From NCBI RefSeq assembly GCF_009857505.1, contig NZ_WWCP01000027.1, forward strand, positions 1-64,000: a stretch of DNA of 64,000 nucleotides, read 5' to 3'. The translations under genes and the position numbers were made by a program. This stretch comes from Duganella lactea. Its GTDB lineage: Bacteria > Pseudomonadota > Gammaproteobacteria > Burkholderiales > Burkholderiaceae_D. Position 1 is the first letter of the stretch. Each line of letters opens with the position of its first letter. Shown one piece after another: positions 17,351 through 28,157 of the stretch. The notes beneath the pieces are model-generated. The model was not told the DNA's origin, made no database searches, and worked only from the letters and a program-made list of their open reading frames with translations.

Positions 17351-17390
17351 CGCTTAATTAACGCTTAATTAACGCTTAATTAACGCTTAA
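17347..17390. repeat. Four tandem copies of TTAACGCTTAA
   Basis: Four exact tandem copies of an 11-bp unit spanning the whole gap between two convergent genes. The stop of the ParA-like gene (TAA, 17348-17350) lies in the first copy and the stop of the porin gene (TAA on the minus strand, 17389-17387) in the last. Each unit supplies stop codons on both strands. There is no GC-rich stem, so it is not a classic terminator. Confidence 0.95.
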
Positions 17391-18145
17391 AAGACTTTGC
17401 TGATCATCAGCTGCACGGCGTTCTTGCCGAGGAACTTGCCATTGGCGGCCGAGGTATAGGCCGCCTCGTTGGCATTGGTGCCGACCAAGGCCAGCGCGCC
17501 GGTGAGCACGCCGAAGTCTTTGCTCACGCCCAGCTTCCAGTCGGTGTAGGAGGCGGTGTCATTGTGCTTGACGTTCTGGCGGCCGGCATGCAGGTTGACG
17601 GTCAGGCCCTCGCCCGCATCGATATTGGCGCCGATGTCCAGATAGCCGCTGTTCTTGCTGTCGGCAAAGCCGAACAGATTGGTCACCGCGAGCGAATACT
17701 TGATATACGCCGGGCCATAACCCAGCTGGCCATACACCTCGCTGGTGTTGGCGCTGACCGGCAGTTTATTGTCGGCATACACATAGCTCAGCACGCCAAC
17801 GTCATACGACACCTCCGTCGACAGTTGCCCGCGCTTGCCGGCATACAGATCCAGCTCAACGTTGCCGTCGCCGCCGGCATCCTTGACCCACGTGATGGTC
17901 GACGCCCAGGCGCCAACATACAGGCCGGACGGGTTATTCACGTAGTCGGCGCCGCCCTGCAACGCCGGTTGCAGGCGCGTTTGCGAGATGCCGCGATAGC
18001 GGTAATCGCTGACCACCGCCGCGTTGAAGCTGACCGCGTTTTCCGGCTCGGCGGCCGGTGCCGGTGCCGGCGCAGCCTCCTGCGCATGAGTGGTCTGGGC
18101 GGCGAAAACCGCGGCGATGGCGGCGGCAAGTACAAACTTTTTCAT
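17387..18145 (-). CDS. TorF-family putative outer-membrane porin
   Basis: A 252-aa outer-membrane beta-barrel protein of the Gcw_chp/TorF type. The signal peptide (residues 1-21, ending in THAQ) is followed by a Pro/Ala linker. The diagnostic start of the mature barrel is VSFNAAVVSDYRYRGISQT, and alternating strands run to the terminal aromatic residue F252. The natural substrate is unknown. It lies 61 bases downstream of the ACT-fold-like gene on the same strand and probably shares that gene's KdpE-type promoter. Confidence 0.88.
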   Translation of the reverse strand: MKKFVLAAAIAAVFAAQTTHAQEAAPAPAPAAEPENAVSFNAAVVSDYRYRGISQTRLQPALQGGADYVNNPSGLYVGAWASTITWVKDAGGDGNVELDLYAGKRGQLSTEVSYDVGVLSYVYADNKLPVSANTSEVYGQLGYGPAYIKYSLAVTNLFGFADSKNSGYLDIGANIDAGEGLTVNLHAGRQNVKHNDTASYTDWKLGVSKDFGVLTGALALVGTNANEAAYTSAANGKFLGKNAVQLMISKVF

Positions 18146-18206
18146 AAAACTTCCTATCAGTGGTTGAAAACTTCGCGGTACGGTACGTCCACGTCCATCT
18201 CGGCGC

Positions 18207-18527
18207 TCATGCCGAGCGCTGCGCCAGCGCCGTCAGGCGGCCGAACTCGGCCCCCGGCAAGGCGCGCATCACCGCCTCCATCACCTGCGCCGCCAACGTG
18301 CGGGACAGGCATAGCCAAACCCGCACACGGGCGCCGTGGTCACACGCCTCGACCCGCATGAATTGCAGCGCATCACCGCAGGTGCGCGCCACCAGCGCCC
18401 GCAACTCGCTCAGCGCGGTGGTGTCCACCGTCAGCTGCATCAGGCACTGGCGCGGGACGCGGGCACGCGTCAAGCCGCTCCGGGAGGAACGGTGCGACGC
18501 GGCGGGTGTTGGGAAAAAGGCGGGCAT
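18207..18527 (-). CDS. Small protein with ACT/ferredoxin-like fold pattern
   Basis: An unrecognised 106-aa protein. The first 27 residues are basic and Ser/Arg-rich. The rest reads as strand-helix-strand-strand-helix-strand: QCLMQLTVD, TALSELRALVARTCGD, LQFMRVEACDHGARVRVWLCL, TLAAQVMEAVMRALPGAEFGRL. That pattern suggests an ACT-like regulatory module, an inference from the pattern only. The ATG at 18527 has GGAGG seven bases upstream and lies about 27 bases from the predicted start of a KdpE-type promoter. The downstream porin gene is probably co-transcribed. Confidence 0.65.
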   Translation of the reverse strand: MPAFFPTPAASHRSSRSGLTRARVPRQCLMQLTVDTTALSELRALVARTCGDALQFMRVEACDHGARVRVWLCLSRTLAAQVMEAVMRALPGAEFGRLTALAQRSA

Positions 18528-18560
18528 GGCTGACCTCCGGGTGGACGTTTCGATACAGGA

Positions 18561-18626
18561 AAGCTTAGCCATGACTTCGTAAAAACGGTCTAAAAAGACA
18601 GGCTGGGCCTGTAAACATCGTGTATA
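18561..18626 (-). promoter_or_regulatory. KdpE-type promoter of the ACT-like / porin unit
   Basis: On the minus strand, the box TGGCTAAGCTT (18571-18561) is identical to the one at kdp. It is preceded by TATAC, TTTAC, TTTAG and TTTAC repeats whose last bases lie 51, 40, 19 and 8 bases upstream. The spacing is the same as in the other two promoters. Confidence 0.72.
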
Positions 18627-18646
18627 AATTGCGCACTGCGCAATTT
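18626..18646. promoter_or_regulatory. 21-bp palindrome between the porin unit and parE
   Basis: A perfect inverted repeat, AAATTGCGCA / TGCGCAATTT, around a single central C. It sits just upstream of the distal KdpE-type repeat and about 90 bases before parE. It could be an operator for another regulator or, with the following T residues, a weak terminator on the plus strand. Nothing upstream on the plus strand needs terminating, so an operator is more likely. Confidence 0.55.
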
Positions 18647-18737
18647 TTGCCGCCTTCCACCGCAGTTGAGGATAGAATACGCAAACAATCTGCGAACTGT
18701 ACATAAACCCAGTATCAAAAACACAAGCTGCTCACGT

Positions 18738-20735
<1,998 letters not shown>

Positions 20736-20760
20736 CGCGCACTACACAAGCATAGACATC

Positions 20761-23279
<2,519 letters not shown>

Positions 23280-23280
<1 letters not shown>

Positions 23281-23370
23281 AAAAACGGTGTCAGGTCTGA
23301 CAAAAGCACACGGCCTCAACTGCTACGCAGTTGAGGCCGTGTGCTTTTGTCAGACCTGACACCGTTTTTT
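23280..23370. repeat. Dispersed long-palindrome repeat, copy 2; bidirectional terminator
   Basis: A perfect hairpin with arms of at least 43 nt (23281-23323 and 23327-23369) and a TAC loop, bounded by A-run and T-run. It fills the gap between the convergent parC and Lys/Ala-rich protein genes, and its outer bases overlap both stop codons. It should terminate transcription from either side. Compared with copies 1 and 3, the inner arm reads AAAAG..CTTTT instead of AATCG..CGATT, a change matched on both strands. Confidence 0.93.
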
Positions 23371-23836
23371 AGTGCTTGGCGGCGGCTTCTTTCACTTCGG
23401 CGTCGGCCTTGGCTTTGACGGCGGCCGTTTTGTTGGCGGCCAGGGCTTTGTCTTCGGTGGCGTCAACCGTGGCTTTGATCGCTTTGGCGTCGGCTTTCAC
23501 CGATTTTTTCTCGGCTTTTTCTACCGCTTTGGCAACCTCTTTGTCACCCTTGGCGGCGGCCTTGGCCTTGTCTTCAGGATCGGCCTTGGCGACTTTTTCG
23601 TTGGCCTTGGCTTGCTCCACGGTGACCTTGGCTTGCTGCTCTTCGTGCACCTTGTCGGCCTTGGCGATCGCTTTGTTGGCTTTCTTGTCGGCCTTGGCGT
23701 CAGCCTTGGCTTCCTTCTGCTCGGCCTTGGCGATGTCCTTGCTCGCTTCGACCTGGGCCTTGGCGACGTCGGCGGTTTGTGCGTAGGCGGCGGTGGCGAA
23801 CAGGCCGGCGATCAGAGTGGCGATGATTTTGCTCAT
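23369..23836 (-). CDS. Exported Lys/Ala-rich coiled-coil protein
   Basis: A 155-aa protein with a signal peptide (MSKIIATLIAGLFATAAYAQ). The mature part is built almost entirely of Ala, Lys, Glu, Asp and Val, with repeated units such as AKADKKANKAIAKADK and AKAVEKAEKK. It has no aromatic or Cys residues and should be a long, highly charged helix or coiled coil in the periplasm. The ATG at 23836 has GGGAG upstream; a further in-frame ATG at 23875 would spoil the signal peptide. No function can be assigned; a cell-envelope spacer or stress-related role is speculation. Confidence 0.8.
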   Translation of the reverse strand: MSKIIATLIAGLFATAAYAQTADVAKAQVEASKDIAKAEQKEAKADAKADKKANKAIAKADKVHEEQQAKVTVEQAKANEKVAKADPEDKAKAAAKGDKEVAKAVEKAEKKSVKADAKAIKATVDATEDKALAANKTAAVKAKADAEVKEAAAKH

Positions 23837-23929
23837 GGTTTTCTCCCTTTCGGTGTTGTTGAGTGCGTGAGACACACTTTATGCTCACGCCGCCGCACAC
23901 TCTGTACGCTAACGTACTCAATTGCCTGA

Positions 23930-25336
23930 TTACCTTGTTGGCCGGGAATACAGGTCGATGATGGTGGTGATCGCGTCGGCGCACACCGAGCAGAATTTGT
24001 CGCTGCGGTCGAACATGATGCACTGCATTTCAGGTCGGTAGTAACCGGTGGCTTCGTAGTTGGCGCCTTCGAACGCGCCCACCGTGTGCACGTGCGGGTC
24101 ACGCGAGAACAGCGCGCTGCTTTGCGTCAGGTCGCGCTGGAACAAGGCGCTCATCTCGGACTCCGGGCGCTGGTTGGCGCGCAGCGCGGCGCGCTCTTTC
24201 TGGTACGCGCGCGAGGCGGTTTCATACGCTTCCTTCGGCCACGGCGTCGGCAGCGGCGTGCCTTCCTTGATGAATTTTTTCCATTTCAGTTGGGCCGGGT
24301 CGCGCAGCGCGGTGGCGTTCGGTTCCCATGGTTCGCGGCGCTCGCCGCCGGTGGCGTAGGCCACCGGCGAGGTGTAGTACTCGTCGGCCAGGCCGGCGAA
24401 GTGGTGGCCGAATTCGTGCACGAACAGGTAGTTGGCCCAGTCGTTGCCGGCCGCCGCCGTGCTGAACTGGCCGAAGATGCCGCCGCCGCCGTAGGTGTCG
24501 TTGTTGACCAGGATTTCGATGAATTCATAGGGCGCGTATTGCGCCAGTTCGCGCAGCGCGCGGTTGTCGGTGGTCAGCACGTAACGCTCGCTGCCGAAGA
24601 TGTCGTAGCGCGTGCCCAGCGGCGACTCCTTGTGCACGCCGGTCGATGGGCGCGAGACGCCCGATGCGCTGGTCGGGCGGGCGATGGCCCAGACGTTGAA
24701 GTCGTTGGCGCGCTCCTTGAACGGCGAGGTGGCGAACAGATGGTCGGCCAGGCGACGCGCGTCGGCCTCGAATTTTTTCATGTCGGCCTGGGTGTAGCCG
24801 TCGCCGACGATCAGCAGGTCGACCTTGTCTTCCGACGGGCCGTTGACGCGGATGCCGATCGGCTTGACCGGCGCCGGCGGCTGCTTGCGGATCACGTCCA
24901 TGGCGTTGGGGTCGACGCTGGTGGTCCACACCACCGAGAACAGATTGCGCTCGTCGCGCTTGAGGATGCGGACCTTGACCGGCTGCTCAGGCAGCGGGAA
25001 GCGCACCGATTCCTGGAAGCCGCGGTCGGCGCGCGTGGCCTCGTCGGTGGTGCGCCATTCGGCGAAGATGGTGGAGAAGCCGCGCGAATACAGCAGCTTG
25101 CCGGTTTTGGCGTCGACCACTTCGACCAGGTTGTTGCCGCGGTTGGTGGGGTCGAGGGTTTGCGACAGGTTGCCGGGCCACGGCAGCGGTTCGATCACCA
25201 CACGGTCGATGGCGTAGTGTTCGTCCAGTGCGTTGCCGCTGTGGAGGTAGTCGAGGCGCATGGTGGCGGGTTGGGCGGCCAGCGCGGTGGCGCTGATGGC
25301 GCACAGCGCCAGCAGGGAGGCGAGTCGGCGGAGCAT
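23930..25336 (-). CDS. Exported M64-family metallopeptidase (IgA peptidase-like)
   Basis: A 468-aa secreted zinc peptidase. The signal peptide is residues 1-20 (ending ATALAA). An N-terminal beta-rich domain (LDYLHSGNALDEHYAIDRVVIEPLPWPG) precedes the catalytic domain (about 155-468). The zinc motif HEFGHHFAGLAD starts at H307, with His, Glu and Asp in the HExxHxxGxxD order expected for M64. Three Cys near the C-terminus (CIMFDRSDKFCSVC) may form a disulfide or metal knot. The ATG at 25336 is preferred over 25399 for its signal peptide. It probably degrades external protein. Confidence 0.9.
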   Translation of the reverse strand: MLRRLASLLALCAISATALAAQPATMRLDYLHSGNALDEHYAIDRVVIEPLPWPGNLSQTLDPTNRGNNLVEVVDAKTGKLLYSRGFSTIFAEWRTTDEATRADRGFQESVRFPLPEQPVKVRILKRDERNLFSVVWTTSVDPNAMDVIRKQPPAPVKPIGIRVNGPSEDKVDLLIVGDGYTQADMKKFEADARRLADHLFATSPFKERANDFNVWAIARPTSASGVSRPSTGVHKESPLGTRYDIFGSERYVLTTDNRALRELAQYAPYEFIEILVNNDTYGGGGIFGQFSTAAAGNDWANYLFVHEFGHHFAGLADEYYTSPVAYATGGERREPWEPNATALRDPAQLKWKKFIKEGTPLPTPWPKEAYETASRAYQKERAALRANQRPESEMSALFQRDLTQSSALFSRDPHVHTVGAFEGANYEATGYYRPEMQCIMFDRSDKFCSVCADAITTIIDLYSRPTR

Positions 25337-25407
25337 GGGGGTCCTGATGGTGGGGTGGAAAGTGTGCGGTATTGTAATGCGGTGGACGCGTGGCGTCACC
25401 GCCGTGC

Positions 25408-26637
25408 TTATTCGGGGCGCGGCGCTTGGCCGAGGTCCAGCGGGCGGATGTCGAGGCGCAGGTTGAGGATGGAGTAGCTCGGCGGCGCGACCGAGGCGTA
25501 GGCGACGCTGTCGCGCGTTTTGCTCAGCGTGAACTGGAACACCAGCTCAGGCAGCGGCGTGCCGCGGCCGCTGGTGGCGATGCCGATCGCTTCGCTGCGG
25601 CGGTTGTTGATCAGGCTTTCCATCAGCTGCACCAGCGCGTTGCGGCCCAGGATGTCGGGCGAGAACACCGGGTCGGCCACCAGATCCTTGTGCGGCTTGA
25701 GCCGCCGCCCGGCCTTGGCCTTCGACGGCGTGAAACCGTGCGTGGTCAGGTCGTAGATGTCGCCGTTATCGAGATAGCTGATCACCGCGTTGGCGATGTT
25801 GAAGCCGGCGCTGGCGGGGTCGGTGGTGGCGCGCGACAGGTCGACCAGCAAGGCGCCCTTGCTGCCGACAATTTCCACCCGGCGCCGGCGGTCGACCACC
25901 ATGGCGGTGTTTTCGTCGATGCCCAGGCCGTACTTGTAGCCCTTTGTCAGCATCGCCGGAATCATCCGCGCGAAGCGTCCGCGCACCAGAAAGTGCTGGT
26001 CGACAAACACGTCGTCGCCGATGAAGCCGAGGCCGGGGGCGATTTCCTCACCGTCGCGCACGCCGCCGCGCAAGGTGGCGAACACGGTCTTGGGCGCGTA
26101 GAACATGGTGCTGCTCATCACCGCCGCGCCGGCGCTGTTGCCGGCCACCACGCCGCCCTTGCGGTAGACGTCCCACACCGCCTCCAGCACGGCGCTGCGG
26201 CTGCCGTCGGCGCGCACCAGCGCCTGGGTGATGCGCGCCTGGTCGCCGCCGGAGAAGAACACGCCGCCGGCGCCGCGCACGGCGTCGGCCAGCAGCGGGT
26301 CGTCGGCGGCCTGACGGAAGTCGCTGTCGGCCAGCTTGACCGCCAGCGGCACCTGGAAGGCGTCGGCGCCGTAGCGCTTCAAATAGTCGACGATGGCGGC
26401 GGCCACCGGCGCCGGGTCGGCCGCCGCCGACGCGAACACGGCGATGCGCGCGCCCTGGCCGCCGGCCAGTTGCACGATGCGTTGCCAGACGGCGTCGTTG
26501 TCCGGCCGCAGCCCGCCGCCGATGATCACCAGCGAACCTTGCGGCTCATCGGCGGCGGCACCCGCGCCGGCACCCGCGCCCGGCGGCACGGCCAGCATCA
26601 GCACCAGCGGGAACAGGCAGCGGAACAACATGCGCAT
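25408..26637 (-). CDS. Exported cyanophycinase (CphE-like), paralogue 1
   Basis: A 409-aa exported serine peptidase of the cyanophycinase family, predicted to cut multi-L-arginyl-poly-L-aspartate into beta-Asp-Arg dipeptides. The signal peptide is residues 1-27. GGDQ is at residues 130-133, and the nucleophile elbow AGNSAGA has S168. The conserved segments APGLGFIGDDVFVDQHFLVRGR and GLGIDENTAMVV follow. The ATG at 26637 has GGAG six bases upstream; the TTG at 26649 is less likely. It lies downstream of a second cyanophycinase gene but is separated from it by a terminator. Confidence 0.9.
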   Translation of the reverse strand: MRMLFRCLFPLVLMLAVPPGAGAGAGAAADEPQGSLVIIGGGLRPDNDAVWQRIVQLAGGQGARIAVFASAAADPAPVAAAIVDYLKRYGADAFQVPLAVKLADSDFRQAADDPLLADAVRGAGGVFFSGGDQARITQALVRADGSRSAVLEAVWDVYRKGGVVAGNSAGAAVMSSTMFYAPKTVFATLRGGVRDGEEIAPGLGFIGDDVFVDQHFLVRGRFARMIPAMLTKGYKYGLGIDENTAMVVDRRRRVEIVGSKGALLVDLSRATTDPASAGFNIANAVISYLDNGDIYDLTTHGFTPSKAKAGRRLKPHKDLVADPVFSPDILGRNALVQLMESLINNRRSEAIGIATSGRGTPLPELVFQFTLSKTRDSVAYASVAPPSYSILNLRLDIRPLDLGQAPRPE

Positions 26638-26651
26638 CGGCTTCTCCAAAG

Positions 26652-26690
26652 AAAAACGGGACGCCGCCTCGCTGGAGGCGCCGTCCCGTT
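26652..26690 (-). terminator. Terminator between the two cyanophycinase genes
   Basis: A minus-strand stem of 16 pairs with a single mismatch (AACGGGACGGCGCCTC / GAGGCGGCGTCCCGTT), a CAGC loop and a following run of T. It lies directly after the stop of the upstream cyanophycinase gene. Confidence 0.85.
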
Positions 26691-26708
26691 AATATACCTT
26701 AAGCCGGA

Positions 26709-28028
26709 CTAGCGGTAACGATATAAGGGCTGCTGTAACTGAATCGGCCGGATGTCCATGCGCAGCTTGAGCACCGAATACGCCTCGACCTCGGTGCCGG
26801 CGTAGCCGACGCTGTTGATGGTCTTGGAGAAGCGGAACTCGAAGCCCAGGTCGGGGTTGAAGTCGCGCGGGTTGCCGAAGGCGATGCCGATCGCCTCCTG
26901 CTGGGCATTGTCGATCAGGTTGACCATCAGGTCCAGCACCGCGTTGTTGCCGAGGATATCGTTGGTATAGACCGGCTCGCGCGTGTCCGGCTGGTTCGGA
27001 TCGAGCTTGTTGTCGGCCTTGTCCGGCGACGGCGTGAACTCGCGCGAGACCAGATTGAACTTGTCGCCGCGATCGAGGTAACTGATGGTGGCGTTGGAGA
27101 TGTTGAAGCCCTTGATGCCGCGGTCGGTGATCGCCGCCGACAGGTCCAGCAGCAACGCGCCGCTGTAGCCGATGATCTCGACGTCGCGCTTGGCGTTGAC
27201 CACCATGGCGGTGTTCTCGTCGATGCCGAGGCCGATCTGATAGCCCTTCTTCAGCATCACCGGGATCATGCGCGCGAAGCGGCCGCGCACCAGCAGGTGC
27301 TGGTCGATGAACACGTCCTCGCCGATGAAGCCGAGGCCGGGCGCGATCTCGTGGCCGTCGTTGACGCCGGCCTTGAGCATGTCCAGCGTCGACTTGGCGT
27401 CGTAGAACATGGTGGTGCTCATGATGGCGGCGCCGGCGCTGGAGCCGGCCACCACGCCGCCGTCGCGGTAGACGTCCCACACCGCGTCCAGCGCGGCCGT
27501 GTGGCTGCCGTCCGGGCGCACCAGCGCGCGCGTGATGCGCGCCTGGTCGCCGCCAGTGAAGTAGATCCCGGTGGCCGAATGGATCATCGCCACCGTCTCC
27601 GGGTCCTCGGCGGCCTTGCGGTAGTCGCTATTGGGCCAGGTGACGCCGAGCGGAATGGCGAACGCCTGCGCACCGTACTGATTGAGACGGTTGACGGTGG
27701 CCTGGGCCGCCGCCTCGGGGTTGATCGAGGCGCCGCCGAACACGCCGATGCGCGCGCCCTTGCCGCCGGCCAGTTGCACGATGCGCTGCCAGACCTCGGC
27801 GTTCTCGGTGCGCAGACCGCCGCCGATGATGACCAGATTGCCCGCCGGCGGCGCCAGCACCGGCTTCGGTGGCGGCACGGCCTTGGCCGGTTTGCTGGTC
27901 TTGCCCGGCACCTGGACCTTGGGCACCGGCGTGGCCGCGGCGGCCTGCGCGGCGCCCGCCAGCGCCAGCAGCCACAGCATGCACCAACGCATGCACAGCC
28001 CCTGGAGCGTAAAACCAGTTAATTTCAT
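26709..28028 (-). CDS. Exported cyanophycinase (CphE-like), paralogue 2
   Basis: A 439-aa exported cyanophycinase. A signal peptide (core MLWLLALAGAAQAA) is followed by a Pro/Lys-rich linker (residues 35-60). The catalytic domain has GGDQ (159-162), the nucleophile S197 in AGSSAGA, and IAPGLGFIGEDVFIDQHLLVRGR. By eye it is roughly half identical to its neighbour over the catalytic domain, so the two are tandem duplicates. The start at 28028 has GGAAGGG upstream; a later ATG at MRWCML would also give a signal peptide. The gene follows the TonB receptor gene by 129 bases. Confidence 0.9.
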   Translation of the reverse strand: MKLTGFTLQGLCMRWCMLWLLALAGAAQAAAATPVPKVQVPGKTSKPAKAVPPPKPVLAPPAGNLVIIGGGLRTENAEVWQRIVQLAGGKGARIGVFGGASINPEAAAQATVNRLNQYGAQAFAIPLGVTWPNSDYRKAAEDPETVAMIHSATGIYFTGGDQARITRALVRPDGSHTAALDAVWDVYRDGGVVAGSSAGAAIMSTTMFYDAKSTLDMLKAGVNDGHEIAPGLGFIGEDVFIDQHLLVRGRFARMIPVMLKKGYQIGLGIDENTAMVVNAKRDVEIIGYSGALLLDLSAAITDRGIKGFNISNATISYLDRGDKFNLVSREFTPSPDKADNKLDPNQPDTREPVYTNDILGNNAVLDLMVNLIDNAQQEAIGIAFGNPRDFNPDLGFEFRFSKTINSVGYAGTEVEAYSVLKLRMDIRPIQLQQPLYRYR

Positions 28029-28157
28029 GTTGCCCTTCCGATGAAAACCGGCGCCGGGCTAGCGCCGGGCGCCGGGCGTTACCGCCGCTTGTTGTTGCTG
28101 ATTACTGCTAATTGCTACTGATTGCCAGATGATACCAAGCTATTGCTTAAAAGCGCA

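Noticed and set aside
17347..17390. CRISPR array
   Set aside because: Units are 11 bp, directly abutting, with no spacers.
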